A stretch of DNA of 64,000 bases from COE1 sp910588595 (GTDB lineage Bacteria > Bacillota > Clostridia > Lachnospirales > Lachnospiraceae), in the NCBI GenBank assembly GCA_948957135.1, contig CARDBT010000016.1, forward strand, positions 4,713-68,712, given 5' to 3'. Of the stretch, positions 35,454 to 45,238 are shown in pieces. Under the pieces are notes generated by a model. It worked only from the letters and a program-made list of their open reading frames with translations. It made no database searches and had not been told where the DNA came from. The position numbers were made by a program, and so were the translations under genes. The first letter of the stretch is position 1. Each line of letters opens with the position of its first letter.

Positions 35454-36185
35454 TTGAGACTGGATAAATTTTTATGTGACATGCAGATCGGTACACGAAG
35501 CCAGGTTAAGGAAGCAATCCGAAAAAGTCTTGTTTCTGTCAATGGTGTGCCTGTCAAAAGTCCTGATATTAAAATAGATGAAAAAAAAGATATCGTAACT
35601 TATGCAGGAGAGGAGATCGCATATCAGAATTTATATTATTACATGCTCCACAAACCTGCGGGAGTCATCACTGCCACCAGGGATCATCATGAGCCTACCG
35701 TAATGGACCTGCTGACCGATGTCTGCGGAAAGGATCTTGCTCCTGTGGGACGGCTGGACAAAGACACAGAAGGTCTTTTGCTGATCACCAATGATGGGGA
35801 GCTTACCCATAAGCTGCTTTCCCCGAGGAAACATGTGGCAAAAACATACTATGTGGAATGTTCAGGAGTGCTTACTGCAGAAAAACAGAGGTTGTTGGAA
35901 AATGGAGTGGACATCGGTGACAGGGATCTTACCTGCCCGGCAAGCGTTCATATGATATCACAGTCAGATCATTCGTATGTTATGGAACTCACGATCACGG
36001 AAGGTCGTTTTCACCAAGTCAAAAGGATGGTTGAAGCTGTCGGTGGCTCTGTCACTTACTTAAAACGGCTTTCGATGGGAACATTGTCCTTGGATGACGG
36101 GCTGGCAAAAGGAGCCTATAGACCGCTTACGGCAAAAGAGATTTCGGACCTGAAACAGTCAACGAAGAGAGCATCTGCCCGATAG
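35454..36185 (+). CDS. rRNA pseudouridine synthase, RsuA/RluB family
   Basis: The 243-residue protein has an S4 RNA-binding domain (MRLDKFLCDMQIGTRSQVKEAI) and the catalytic GRLDKDTEGLLLITNDG with the conserved Asp. It starts at TTG 35454, nine bases after AAGGGGAG. The target (16S U516 type or 23S U2605 type) cannot be decided. A small GGCGG/CCGCC hairpin (35409-35426) lies in its leader. Confidence 0.9.
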   Translation: MRLDKFLCDMQIGTRSQVKEAIRKSLVSVNGVPVKSPDIKIDEKKDIVTYAGEEIAYQNLYYYMLHKPAGVITATRDHHEPTVMDLLTDVCGKDLAPVGRLDKDTEGLLLITNDGELTHKLLSPRKHVAKTYYVECSGVLTAEKQRLLENGVDIGDRDLTCPASVHMISQSDHSYVMELTITEGRFHQVKRMVEAVGGSVTYLKRLSMGTLSLDDGLAKGAYRPLTAKEISDLKQSTKRASAR

Positions 36186-36232
36186 GATCATTCAGCGGCA
36201 GGCGTTAAAACTCAACTTAGGAGGGCAGGGAA

Positions 36233-38179
36233 TTGTCACTTGAGAATGGTTTTCTTCCGATTACGATGGAAGAAGTGCTGGAGCTTGGAATAACACAATT
36301 AGATTTTATATATGTCACAGGAGATGCCTATGTGGATCACCCGTCTTTTGGACACGCGATCATCACCCGTCTCCTCTCTTCGCATGGTTATCATGTAGGT
36401 ATCATCTCACAGCCGGACTGGAAAAATGATGAGAGCATCACGGTATTGGGAACACCCCGCCTTGGATTTCTGGTCTCTTCCGGAAACATGGATTCTATGG
36501 TAAATCATTACTATGTATCCAAAAAACATCGGGAGATGGATGCTTATACGCCTGGCGGCGCCGCATACAAAAGACCGGATCACGCCACGGTGGTATATAG
36601 CAATCTTATCCGCAAAAAGTACAAAAATGTTCCGATCATAATCGGTGGCATCGAGGCAAGCCTCCGTCGCATGGCACACTATGATTATTGGTCAGACTCT
36701 TTCAAGCGGTCGATCCTGCTCGATAGTCAGGCAGATATCATCTCTTATGGCATGGGCGAGAGATCGATCATAGAGCTCGCTGATGCGCTGAATAGCGGTA
36801 TCTCTGTGAGAGACATTTCCTTTATAGCGGGCACTGTATATAAGACCAAAGATATCTCTGGTCTCTATGACTATGAGCTTCTCCCTTCCTATGATGACAT
36901 GATGAAAGACAAGCTGTTGTATGCAAAAAGTTTTAAGATACAGCATGACAACACGGATCCTTTCAACGGCAAAAACCTGGTAGAACCATACCCGAACGGC
37001 ATGTATGTTGTACAGAATATACCACAGAAACCACTCTCGACACAGGAGATGGACGACGTCTATGCACTTCCATACAGGAGAACATACTATCCTTCCTATG
37101 AGGCGAAGGGCGGTGTGCCTGCGATCGCGGAGATCAAGTTTTCCCTGATCAGCAACCGCGGCTGTTTCGGCGGGTGCAATTTCTGTGCCCTCACGTTCCA
37201 TCAGGGGCGCACTGTGCAGGTCCGCAGCCACGGCTCCATCATAGAGGAAGCCGGACTCATCACACAGGAACCCGATTTCAAAGGCTATATCCATGATGTA
37301 GGAGGACCGACAGCGAATTTCAGACACCCTTCCTGTCAGAAACAACTGCAGGCTGGTGTCTGCAAGCACAGACAATGCCTGTGCCCGAAACCATGCCCGA
37401 ATCTCGAGGTCGATCACTCAGATTATCTGGCACTTCTGCGCAAGTTGAGAAAGCTGCCGAATGTCAAAAAAGTGTTCGTGCGTTCAGGCATTCGTTTTGA
37501 TTATCTGATGCTGGACAAAGATGACACATTTTTCCGGGAACTCGTTGAGCACCACATCAGTGGACAGCTCAAGGTAGCGCCAGAACATATCTGCGATACT
37601 GTGCTGTCCAGGATGGGAAAACCGCGAAATGCTGTATACGAAGCATTCACGGAAAAATACCACAGGCTGAATCAAAAGATTGGCAAGAACCAGTTTCTGG
37701 TTCCGTATCTGATGTCCTCACACCCTGGATCCACGCTGAAAGAAGCAGTGGCACTTGCTGAGTATTTGAGAGATATCGGCTACATGCCGGAGCAGGTGCA
37801 GGATTTTTACCCGACACCGTCAACGATGTCAACGGTGATGTACTATACAGGAGTAGACCCAGAGACGCTGAAACCAGTCTACGTCTGTAAAAATCCACAT
37901 GAAAAAGCGATGCAGCGCGCACTTATCCAATACCGGAATCCCAAGAATTACAACCTTGTGAGGGAGGCACTGAAGCTTGCCGGACGCGAGGATCTGATCG
38001 GATTTGACAAAAAATGCCTGATCAGACCTCGCAAAATAGCGGGAGAAAGCACACCCGCCCAAGTGCACCGAAATAAAAACAAGCCGCAGGCATCCTCCCC
38101 CAAATCATCACAGAAATCTGGCAAAAAAAGAACGATCCGAAATGTACATAAACACAAAAGTATTACCAGAGAACATTGA
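36233..38179 (+). CDS. YgiQ family radical SAM protein
   Basis: The 648-residue protein contains the UPF0313/YgiQ architecture: an N-terminal domain (FLPITMEEVLELGITQLDFI), the radical-SAM cluster motif CFGGCNFC (about residue 310), a Cys-rich insert (CKHRQCLCPKPCPN) that may hold further Fe-S, and a Lys/Arg-rich C-terminal tail of about 45 residues. The reaction is not known. TTG start behind TAGGAGGG. Confidence 0.87.
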   Translation: MSLENGFLPITMEEVLELGITQLDFIYVTGDAYVDHPSFGHAIITRLLSSHGYHVGIISQPDWKNDESITVLGTPRLGFLVSSGNMDSMVNHYYVSKKHREMDAYTPGGAAYKRPDHATVVYSNLIRKKYKNVPIIIGGIEASLRRMAHYDYWSDSFKRSILLDSQADIISYGMGERSIIELADALNSGISVRDISFIAGTVYKTKDISGLYDYELLPSYDDMMKDKLLYAKSFKIQHDNTDPFNGKNLVEPYPNGMYVVQNIPQKPLSTQEMDDVYALPYRRTYYPSYEAKGGVPAIAEIKFSLISNRGCFGGCNFCALTFHQGRTVQVRSHGSIIEEAGLITQEPDFKGYIHDVGGPTANFRHPSCQKQLQAGVCKHRQCLCPKPCPNLEVDHSDYLALLRKLRKLPNVKKVFVRSGIRFDYLMLDKDDTFFRELVEHHISGQLKVAPEHICDTVLSRMGKPRNAVYEAFTEKYHRLNQKIGKNQFLVPYLMSSHPGSTLKEAVALAEYLRDIGYMPEQVQDFYPTPSTMSTVMYYTGVDPETLKPVYVCKNPHEKAMQRALIQYRNPKNYNLVREALKLAGREDLIGFDKKCLIRPRKIAGESTPAQVHRNKNKPQASSPKSSQKSGKKRTIRNVHKHKSITREH

Positions 38180-38270
38180 ACACGAACAAAGTGTGCCAGC
38201 TACAACACGGATAATACGAAATGTTATGGGTAAGCTATAGGAAGAACACAGAATAAGGAGGGAAAATAGT

Positions 38271-39032
38271 ATGAATGTTATCATTATCACAGGCGCGTCC
38301 TCTGGTCTTGGCATAGAATTTGCACTACAGCTCGACAATGTTTTTCAAAATATTGATGAGATCTGGCTGATCGCGCGCCGCAAGAAAGAAATGCTTGAAG
38401 TAGCGCAGTATCTCGAGCACACGACGCGTGTTCTGGATATGGACGTCACAGATGAGAAGCAGATGGAGCGCTTCAAGAAACTGCTTGCTGACGAAAAACC
38501 AGTTATCCGTATGCTGGTAAACTGCGCAGGATATGGTATTATGGGAGAATTTTCCGCTTCCAATATCAGTGAAGAACTTGGTATGATAGATGTAAATTGT
38601 AAGGCGTTAACACAGATGACCTATCTGTGTATCCCATACATGAAGAAGAACAGCCGGATCATCCAGCTTGCGTCCAGTGCGGCATTCCTGCCACAGCCCA
38701 ATTTTGCAGTGTACGCCGCGACGAAATCCTATGTGTACAGCTTTTCCAGAGCATTGAACCAGGAGCTGCGCCCCAAAAAGATATATGTGACAGCAGTGTG
38801 TCCCGGACCAGTAGACACTCCTTTCTTTGACATCGCAGAGAAAACAGGGAGTACGCTTGCAGTAAAAAAACTGACGCTTGTCCGTGCAGACCAGGTGGTG
38901 GAAAGGGCAATAGCAGACTCCTATCACAAACATGAGAGATCGGTCTACAGCGCATGGATCAAGAGTTTTGATATCGCTGCCAAGGTGCTTCCGCACAGGG
39001 CTGCTCTAGAGCTGATGCGTTTTCTCAAATGA
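38271..39032 (+). CDS. Short-chain dehydrogenase/reductase
   Basis: The 253-residue protein is a classical SDR: TGASSGLG cofactor loop, NCAGYG, catalytic Ser (LASSAAFLPQ), and YAATK with the Tyr and Lys. The Arg pair after the second strand (LIARRKKEM) suggests NADP(H). The C-terminal part resembles the DltE-like/YqjQ subgroup. Substrate unknown. Preceded by AAGGAGG. Confidence 0.88.
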   Translation: MNVIIITGASSGLGIEFALQLDNVFQNIDEIWLIARRKKEMLEVAQYLEHTTRVLDMDVTDEKQMERFKKLLADEKPVIRMLVNCAGYGIMGEFSASNISEELGMIDVNCKALTQMTYLCIPYMKKNSRIIQLASSAAFLPQPNFAVYAATKSYVYSFSRALNQELRPKKIYVTAVCPGPVDTPFFDIAEKTGSTLAVKKLTLVRADQVVERAIADSYHKHERSVYSAWIKSFDIAAKVLPHRAALELMRFLK

Positions 39033-39033
39033 T

Positions 39034-39053
39034 CAGTATCGAAACAGATACTG
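39034..39053 (+). other. Hairpin after the SDR gene
   Basis: CAGTATC (39034-39040) and GATACTG (39047-39053) form a 7-bp stem with a 6-base loop two bases after the stop codon. There is no T-run; it may be a weak terminator or an mRNA 3' end protector. Confidence 0.4.
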
Positions 39054-39095
39054 TAAACATTTGTTATGATCAAAAATAAAACCAGGAGACAGTAG

Positions 39096-39662
39096 ATGAG
39101 TATACAAAGGCTGAAAAAAGGAGAGTTTGACTACCCGCCTTATGAACGAAAAAGAGTGATGATCCGCACAGCAGCATATTTTCTGATATCGGCTGCAGTG
39201 TTTTTATTGGGGTATCTTTCTACAGGTAAAAAGGATAATCTCCTGACGATCGTTGCCGTGTTAGGACTGCTGCCGTCAAGCAAAAGCCTTGTGTCCGTCG
39301 TCATGTATTTTAAGATCCCTAAGTTTAGCCAAACAGCCTGTCAGGAGATAGCCGAACACGCAGGTGATGTCGCGGTTGTCTACAGTATGTATCTGACTTC
39401 ATACCGCATCAACTTCCCTGTCAACTGTTTTGCTGTGCGCGGCAATAACCTGATTGGCTATACGGAATTTGCAAACTGTGATGCGGCTGCCTGCGAGGAG
39501 CATATTCAGGCAATCTTGAAGCAAAACAGTATCAAGAGTGTGACGATCAAGATTTTTCATGAAAAGGCACGTTTTGTAGAGCGGTTAGTCCAATTGCAGG
39601 CACTGGAACATGGCAGGAAGGAAACAGAGATACTCACACTTTTATGTGATATTTCTTTGTAG
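39096..39662 (+). CDS. Membrane protein of unknown function
   Basis: The 188-residue protein has two membrane helices (about 24-44 and 50-70) near the N-terminus, then a soluble alpha/beta domain of about 110 residues (DVAVVYSMYLTSYRINFPVNCFAVRGNNLIG). I do not recognise it with certainty. It is followed by the RluA-like and recU genes with very short gaps, so it is probably cotranscribed with them. Confidence 0.75.
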   Translation: MSIQRLKKGEFDYPPYERKRVMIRTAAYFLISAAVFLLGYLSTGKKDNLLTIVAVLGLLPSSKSLVSVVMYFKIPKFSQTACQEIAEHAGDVAVVYSMYLTSYRINFPVNCFAVRGNNLIGYTEFANCDAAACEEHIQAILKQNSIKSVTIKIFHEKARFVERLVQLQALEHGRKETEILTLLCDISL

Positions 39663-39670
39663 GTATTGAT

Positions 39671-40672
39671 ATGATCTTGACAAAAATTTCTGCGAATGAG
39701 GCAGGGCAGCGATTTGACAAATATTTAAAAAAGCTGTTGAGAAATGCACCGGACAGTTTTATATACAAAATGCTGCGGAAAAAGAATATCGTCCTAAACG
39801 GAAAAAAGGCTGATGGAAAGGAAAAATTGTGTCTTAACGACGAAGTGCGCTTTTTCTTTTCAGATGAAACTTTTGACAAATTCAGCCAGAAACCAGACAG
39901 GGACGATGCTGACCTGTCGCAATACATGCATACTTATCAGAAATTGAAGGATCTACATATTTTGTATGAAGACGACAATATCCTGATCGTTGATAAGCCG
40001 TCTGGTATATTGTCTCAAAAATCGTCACCAGAAGATATCAGTGTCAATGAATGGCTGATCGGATATCTGCTTTCAAGGCAGCTGATTTCAGCTGATTCGC
40101 TGGCTACTTTCAAGCCATCTGTCTGCAACAGGCTTGACCGGAATACTTCCGGAATGGTGGCATGTGGGAAAACACTTGCAGGAAGCCAGTATCTGAGCCG
40201 TATTATCAGGGATAAATCCCTCGAAAAATATTATTATTGTCTTGTTTGCGGCGAACTGATGATCAAAGAGCATGTGACAGGTTATCTGCATAAAGACACT
40301 CAGCAAAATAAAGTAATCGTCTACCACAGCAAAACTGACGTTCCTGTTTCGCTCAAGAGAGATTCCGCGTATATCGACACAGCTTTCCGGTCAGTTCGCA
40401 CAGCCAACAACATAACCTTGTTGGAAGTACAGCTTTTTACTGGAAAGACACATCAGATCCGTGCCCAGCTGTCGGCATTGGGGTATCCGATCATTGGTGA
40501 CGCCAAATACGGCGATGCTGCGACGAACCAGATGTACAGAAAAAAAGGTGTCCACTGTCAGCTGCTCCATGCACATAAGCTGGTCTTTCCTCCGGGGCAG
40601 GAGTTCCCTGAAACATCGGGCAGAGTAGTGGAATGTCCAACGCCTGCGATATTTGAAAAATTGATGCGATAA
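39671..40672 (+). CDS. RluA family pseudouridine synthase
   Basis: The 333-residue protein has an N-terminal S4 domain, then the catalytic domain with CNRLDRNTSGMV (catalytic Asp), and C-terminal GKTHQIRAQLSALGYPIIGD. It corresponds to the RluC/RluD-type enzymes that modify 23S rRNA; the exact uridine is not readable. It starts nine bases after the preceding stop with a weak ribosome site. Confidence 0.9.
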   Translation: MILTKISANEAGQRFDKYLKKLLRNAPDSFIYKMLRKKNIVLNGKKADGKEKLCLNDEVRFFFSDETFDKFSQKPDRDDADLSQYMHTYQKLKDLHILYEDDNILIVDKPSGILSQKSSPEDISVNEWLIGYLLSRQLISADSLATFKPSVCNRLDRNTSGMVACGKTLAGSQYLSRIIRDKSLEKYYYCLVCGELMIKEHVTGYLHKDTQQNKVIVYHSKTDVPVSLKRDSAYIDTAFRSVRTANNITLLEVQLFTGKTHQIRAQLSALGYPIIGDAKYGDAATNQMYRKKGVHCQLLHAHKLVFPPGQEFPETSGRVVECPTPAIFEKLMR

Positions 40673-40684
40673 GGAGCGGATAGT

Positions 40685-41230
40685 ATGCCAACTTGGAATT
40701 CCAGAGGACTTCGCGGTTCCCTTTTGGAGGAAATGATCAACATGACAAACGAAAAGTATCGTGATAGCGGACTTGCCTTGATCCAAAAGGTTCCAACCCC
40801 GATCACCCCGATCACGATCGATAAGGAGACCCGGCATATTACGCTAGCATATTTTGACCAGAAGAGTACAGTTGACTACATCGGCGTCGTCCAGGGAATT
40901 CCTGTCTGTTTCGATGCCAAGGAGTGTGCGGTCGATCTGTTCACTCTCCAGAAGATCCACTCGCATCAGGTTCAGTTTATGAGGGATTTTGACAGACAAA
41001 ACGGCATTGCCTTTTTTCTGATCTATTTCACGGCACGCGATGTCATGTACTATATGAGCATCCGCGAATTAAATATTTTTTGGGACAGAATGGAAAATGG
41101 CGGCAGGAAGAGTTTTCGGTTTGAGGAATTGAACGACAGATACTTTATGAAACATAAAGGAGGGCAGATCGTTCCATACCTGGATATGATACAGCGTGAC
41201 TTAAATGAGCGGGAAAATGATAATAGTTGA
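40685..41230 (+). CDS. recU: Holliday junction resolvase RecU
   Basis: RecU cleaves Holliday junctions in Firmicutes in place of RuvC. The 181-residue protein shows the family pattern: NSRGLRGSLLEEMINMTNEKY, KVPTPI, the active-site strand STVDYIGVVQGIPVCFDAKE (PD-(D/E)xK type) and HQVQFM. It is somewhat shorter at the N-terminus than B. subtilis RecU. RuvA and RuvB are encoded 36 kb upstream in this window. Ribosome site AAGGAG. Confidence 0.85.
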   Translation: MPTWNSRGLRGSLLEEMINMTNEKYRDSGLALIQKVPTPITPITIDKETRHITLAYFDQKSTVDYIGVVQGIPVCFDAKECAVDLFTLQKIHSHQVQFMRDFDRQNGIAFFLIYFTARDVMYYMSIRELNIFWDRMENGGRKSFRFEELNDRYFMKHKGGQIVPYLDMIQRDLNERENDNS

Positions 41231-41255
41231 CAGGACAGACAAAAAAGTGTATACT
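41227..41255 (+). promoter_or_regulatory. Promoter of the his operon
   Basis: A perfect TTGACA (41227-41232) overlapping the recU stop codon, 17 bases, and TATACT (41250-41255). Very good match to consensus. Confidence 0.7.
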
Positions 41256-41263
41256 TCGCTTAA

Positions 41264-41304
41264 TGCACTGTGCTAATTCGTTAGCAGGGCAGCGCGTTAG
41301 TGCG
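41264..41304 (+). promoter_or_regulatory. Structured leader with a UUCG hairpin upstream of hisZ
   Basis: TGCTAA (41271-41276) and TTAGCA (41281-41286) enclose a TTCG tetraloop; an outer stem GCACT (41265-41269)/AGTGC (41299-41303) closes around it. Predicted to lie within the first 50 bases of the transcript. It lacks T-box motifs and a T-run, so the mechanism is unknown; it may stabilise the mRNA or bind a regulator. Confidence 0.5.
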
Positions 41305-41340
41305 ATAAAGTAAAATACCAGAAAGGATACGGATGATTAT

Positions 41341-42513
41341 ATGGGAAAGCGACTTGTACATACGCCTGAGGGAGTGCGCGATATATATGGAAAAGAATAT
41401 GTCAACAAGCAAAATATCCAGAAGCTGTTTGGCGACAAGCTTCACAGCTATGGCTACCAGGATATCCAGACACCGACTTTTGAGTTTTTTGATGTCTTCA
41501 GCCGTGAGATCGGGACGACACCTTCCAAAGAGCTGTACAAATTTTTTGACAAGGAAGGGAATACGCTGGTACTAAGACCGGATTTTACTCCCTCCATAGC
41601 CAGGTGTGCAGCCAAATATTTTATGGAAGAAAGTATTCCGCTGAGATTCTGTTATCAGGGAAACAATTTTATCAACACGACCGATCTGCAGGGGAAATTG
41701 AAAGAGACGACACAGATGGGCGCAGAGCTGCTCGGTGACGCATCACCGGAGGCAGACGCGGAGATGATCGCCATGCTGGTCGAATCACTGCTCAATTCCG
41801 GATTACGGGAATTTCAAGTGTCCGTAGGACAGATCGATTATTTTAAGGGACTGTGTGCCCATGCACAGCTCGATGAGGAGACAGAGTTCTCACTGCGCGA
41901 ATTTATATCAAATAGAAATGAGTTTGGCGCGCAGGAGCTTTTACTGGATAAAAAGATACCAGAACGATCCATTGAGGTGCTTCTTGGAGTAAACAGTTTA
42001 TTTGGCTCCTGCGAAATATTGGATAAGGCACAGGAGACTGCGGACAATCCACAGTCTAGGAAAGCTGTCGAACGCCTAAGACAGGTTTATGAATTGTTGA
42101 AGATCTATGGTGTGGATCAGTACATATCCTTTGACCTCGCTATGGTCAGCAAGTACAATTATTATACAGGCGTGATCTTTAACGCATATACCTATCAGGC
42201 AGGCAGTGCGATCGCGAAAGGCGGCAGATATGATAATCTTTTAGAGAAGTTTGGAAAACCTGCACCCGCAACCGGATTTGTTGTCATGATCGATGACCTT
42301 GTGACAGCGCTCACCAGACAAAAAATATGTCCTGAGCCTGAAAATAAAAATCTTCTGCTGTTATATACAGCAGATTTCGGCAATGCAGTGGCTAGAGCGA
42401 AGGAATATCGGGAACAGGGGTATTCCACCGTATTGATGCGACAGGAACATCCAGAAGAGCAGTACAGGAAATATGCTGATGACAATAATTTTTTGAAAGT
42501 GATATCTATATAG
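41341..42513 (+). CDS. hisZ: ATP phosphoribosyltransferase regulatory subunit
   Basis: HisZ resembles a catalytically dead histidyl-tRNA synthetase and is required by short HisG enzymes. The 390-residue protein has the class II aaRS-like motifs (GYQDIQTPTFEFFDVF, LRPDFTPSIARCAAKYF, RFCYQGNNF) and KGGRYDNLLEKFG, but not the full HisS C-terminal anticodon domain. hisG follows directly, confirming HisZ over HisS. Confidence 0.93.
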   Translation: MGKRLVHTPEGVRDIYGKEYVNKQNIQKLFGDKLHSYGYQDIQTPTFEFFDVFSREIGTTPSKELYKFFDKEGNTLVLRPDFTPSIARCAAKYFMEESIPLRFCYQGNNFINTTDLQGKLKETTQMGAELLGDASPEADAEMIAMLVESLLNSGLREFQVSVGQIDYFKGLCAHAQLDEETEFSLREFISNRNEFGAQELLLDKKIPERSIEVLLGVNSLFGSCEILDKAQETADNPQSRKAVERLRQVYELLKIYGVDQYISFDLAMVSKYNYYTGVIFNAYTYQAGSAIAKGGRYDNLLEKFGKPAPATGFVVMIDDLVTALTRQKICPEPENKNLLLLYTADFGNAVARAKEYREQGYSTVLMRQEHPEEQYRKYADDNNFLKVISI

Positions 42514-42530
42514 AAAGGAAGGTATTGGAA

Positions 42531-43187
42531 ATGGACAGACAGACACAAGAGATGCGGTACCTTACCTTTGCGCTCGGTAAGGGGCGACTTGCAAACAAAA
42601 CCCTGCAGCTCCTTGAAAAAATAGGCATTACCTGCGATGAAATGAAGGACAAGGACTCCCGAAAATTGATCTTTGTCAACGAAGAACTCAAGCTTCGTTT
42701 TTTCCTTGCGAAAGGTCCCGATGTCCCAACTTATGTAGAATACGGTGCAGCAGATATCGGTGTGGTGGGCAGTGATACGATTTTAGAAGAAAGCAGACGT
42801 GTGTACGAGGTACTTGACCTTGGTTTTGGCAGATGCCGAATGTGCGTATGCGGTCCTGCTTCCGCGAAGGAACTGCTGCAGCACCATGAAATGATACGGG
42901 TAGCAAGTAAGTATCCCAAGATTGCCAAGGATTATTTCTACAATCAGAAACATCAGACTGTTGATATTATCAAACTGAACGGTTCTGTTGAGCTTGGACC
43001 GATCGTCGGGCTCAGCGATGTCATCGTCGACATTGTTGAGACAGGTTCCACGCTAAAAGAAAATGGGCTTGAGGTCTTAGAGGAAATCTGTCCTCTCTCT
43101 GCGCGGATGATCGTCAACCAGGTCAGCATGAAGATGGAAGCCGGGCGGATCAAAAAAATATTGCAGGCGCTTAAGGCGGAAGTATGA
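42531..43187 (+). CDS. hisG: ATP phosphoribosyltransferase, short form
   Basis: First enzyme of histidine synthesis (ATP plus PRPP). The 218-residue protein lacks the C-terminal ACT-like regulatory domain, so it is the short HisGS form that works in a complex with HisZ. It has LTFALGKGRLANKT at the N-terminus and the PRPP-binding region LSDVIVDIVETGSTLKENGL. The ATG at 42531 lies eight bases from AAAGGAAGG. Confidence 0.95.
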   Translation: MDRQTQEMRYLTFALGKGRLANKTLQLLEKIGITCDEMKDKDSRKLIFVNEELKLRFFLAKGPDVPTYVEYGAADIGVVGSDTILEESRRVYEVLDLGFGRCRMCVCGPASAKELLQHHEMIRVASKYPKIAKDYFYNQKHQTVDIIKLNGSVELGPIVGLSDVIVDIVETGSTLKENGLEVLEEICPLSARMIVNQVSMKMEAGRIKKILQALKAEV

Positions 43188-43239
43188 AAGTATAGTAATA
43201 TCAAAACCCTGTGGGTTGTGACAACTATGGAGGCTGAAT

Positions 43240-44532
43240 ATGAAAATTGTAAGATTAACAACTGATACCAGACAGAATCTGCTTGAAAATCTGTTAAAAA
43301 GAAGCACAAACGACTACGGCGATTATGAGAAAGTCGTGGCAGATATCATCGAAAATGTCAAGATGCGCAAAGAGGATGCAATTTTTGAGTATTCTCTAAA
43401 ATTTGACAAATGTACAACAACAAGAGAAAACTTTAGAGTAACCCGCGGGGAGATTGACGCAGCATACCAGCAGCTGGATGAACATTTCATACAGGTGATG
43501 AGGGATTCGGCTGCTAATATTCGTGCATACCATGAAAAGCAGAAACGAAACAGCTGGTTTGACGCCAAAGAGGACGGTACGATTTTGGGACAAAAAATCA
43601 CGCCGATGCAGAATGTAGGAGTTTATGTTCCCGGCGGAAAGGCGGCATATCCTTCGACAACGCTCATGAATGTCGTTCCCGCCAAAGTGGCAGGTGTTCC
43701 AAACATTATCATGACGACACCTGCCAGTGCTGACGGAACCGTCAATCCTGCGACACTTGTCGCGGCGGATATTGCAGGTGTAGATGCGATCTACAAGGTT
43801 GGCGGCGCACAGGCGATCGCAGCGCTTGCATACGGCACGGAGATGATCCCGAAAGTTGACAAGATCGTTGGCCCCGGCAATATCTTTGTCGCGCTCGCCA
43901 AACGCGCTGTGTATGGACATGTCAGCATCGACTCCATCGCAGGACCTTCTGAGATCCTTGTGCTTGCTGACGAGAGTGCTTCGCCCAGGTATGTCGCCGC
44001 AGATCTGCTTTCCCAGGCAGAGCATGATGAGCTGGCATCGGCGATACTGATCACGACGAGCGAAGAGCTAGCCACGAAAGTATCCGACGAAGTTGACGGT
44101 TTTGTCAAGGTTCTTGAACGCAGGGAGATCATACAGAAATCACTTGATAACTATGGTTATATCCTCGTGGCACCTGATATGGAGGCAGCCATCGATGCCG
44201 CCAATGAGATCGCATCCGAACACCTTGAGATCCTGACGAAAAATCCTTTTGACACAATGACGAGAATCCGGAATGCCGGTGCGATCTTCCTTGGAGAATA
44301 CTCATCAGAACCGCTTGGCGATTACTATGCCGGACCCAATCATGTACTGCCAACAAATGGTACTGCAAAATTCTTCTCACCGTTAAATGTCGATGATTAC
44401 GTAAAGAAATCGAGTATTATCGCATATTCAAGAGAAGCTTTGGAGAAGGTTCATGAGGACATTGAACTTTTTGCAAGAAAAGAAGGACTCACTGCACATG
44501 CAAACTCGATCCATGTGCGTTTTGAAGATTAA
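43240..44532 (+). CDS. hisD: Histidinol dehydrogenase
   Basis: HisD oxidises histidinol to histidine in the last two steps, using zinc and NAD+. The 430-residue protein is of normal length and shows VPGGKAAYPSTTLMNVVPAKVAGV, GPSEILVLADESASP, LLSQAEHDE and the C-terminal HANSIHVRFE. Ribosome site GGAGG. Confidence 0.96.
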   Translation: MKIVRLTTDTRQNLLENLLKRSTNDYGDYEKVVADIIENVKMRKEDAIFEYSLKFDKCTTTRENFRVTRGEIDAAYQQLDEHFIQVMRDSAANIRAYHEKQKRNSWFDAKEDGTILGQKITPMQNVGVYVPGGKAAYPSTTLMNVVPAKVAGVPNIIMTTPASADGTVNPATLVAADIAGVDAIYKVGGAQAIAALAYGTEMIPKVDKIVGPGNIFVALAKRAVYGHVSIDSIAGPSEILVLADESASPRYVAADLLSQAEHDELASAILITTSEELATKVSDEVDGFVKVLERREIIQKSLDNYGYILVAPDMEAAIDAANEIASEHLEILTKNPFDTMTRIRNAGAIFLGEYSSEPLGDYYAGPNHVLPTNGTAKFFSPLNVDDYVKKSSIIAYSREALEKVHEDIELFARKEGLTAHANSIHVRFED

Positions 44533-44553
44533 ATCACCAGAAAGGATGTCACT

Positions 44554-45141
44554 ATGGACAGGATCGCAGAAGTAAAAAGAGTGACCAAGGAGACGGATAT
44601 CAGCATGAGACTGAATCTGGACGGAGAGGGAAAATCGTCTGTCAACACAGGCATCGGCTTTTTTGACCATATGCTTGAAGGATTTTCCAAACATGGTTTC
44701 TTTGATTTGGAGGTCGCGATAAAAGGCGATTTAGAGGTCGATGGACACCATACTGTTGAGGACGCCGGTATTGTGCTTGGGAACGCCATCAGGGAAGCTG
44801 CCGGCGACAAGAAAGGCATCAGGCGATATGGCTATTTTATCCTGCCAATGGATGATGCTCTGGCATTGTGCGCTGTCGATCTGTGCGGTCGTCCCTATCT
44901 GCAGTTTGACTGCAGTTTTCCGAATGATATGGTCGGCAGTTTTGACACATCGCTGGTAAAAGAGTTTTTCTATGCCGTATCATACAGTGCCGCCATGAAT
45001 ATACATATCAAGATGCTCAGCGGCGAGAACAGCCATCATATGATCGAAGCTATCTTCAAAGCATTTGCCAAGGCACTTGACAATGCGGTATCCATGGATG
45101 AGCGCATCAAGGATGTGCTCTCGACAAAGGGAAGCCTGTAG
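44554..45141 (+). CDS. hisB: Imidazoleglycerol-phosphate dehydratase
   Basis: The 195-residue protein carries the manganese-binding His/Glu clusters GIGFFDHMLEGFSKHG, GHHTVEDAG and the C-terminal SHHMIEAIFKAFAKAL. It is the monofunctional HisB without the phosphatase domain. The remaining his genes (hisC, hisH, hisA, hisF, hisI) are not in the window. Confidence 0.95.
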   Translation: MDRIAEVKRVTKETDISMRLNLDGEGKSSVNTGIGFFDHMLEGFSKHGFFDLEVAIKGDLEVDGHHTVEDAGIVLGNAIREAAGDKKGIRRYGYFILPMDDALALCAVDLCGRPYLQFDCSFPNDMVGSFDTSLVKEFFYAVSYSAAMNIHIKMLSGENSHHMIEAIFKAFAKALDNAVSMDERIKDVLSTKGSL

Positions 45142-45175
45142 GCTGCAAAAGAAGTTTATTTACATGTTTATATTT

Positions 45176-45217
45176 AGGAACTGTCAAGAAATGGCGTTAA
45201 ATTATTTAGCAGTTCCT
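45176..45217 (+). other. Inverted repeat between hisB and the lysozyme gene
   Basis: AGGAACTG (45176-45183) and CAGTTCCT (45210-45217) with a 26-base loop; followed by the lysozyme ribosome site AGGGAGG. It may be a weak terminator or sequester the ribosome site. Confidence 0.35.
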
Positions 45218-45238
45218 TACAGGGAGGAAAATCGACTG

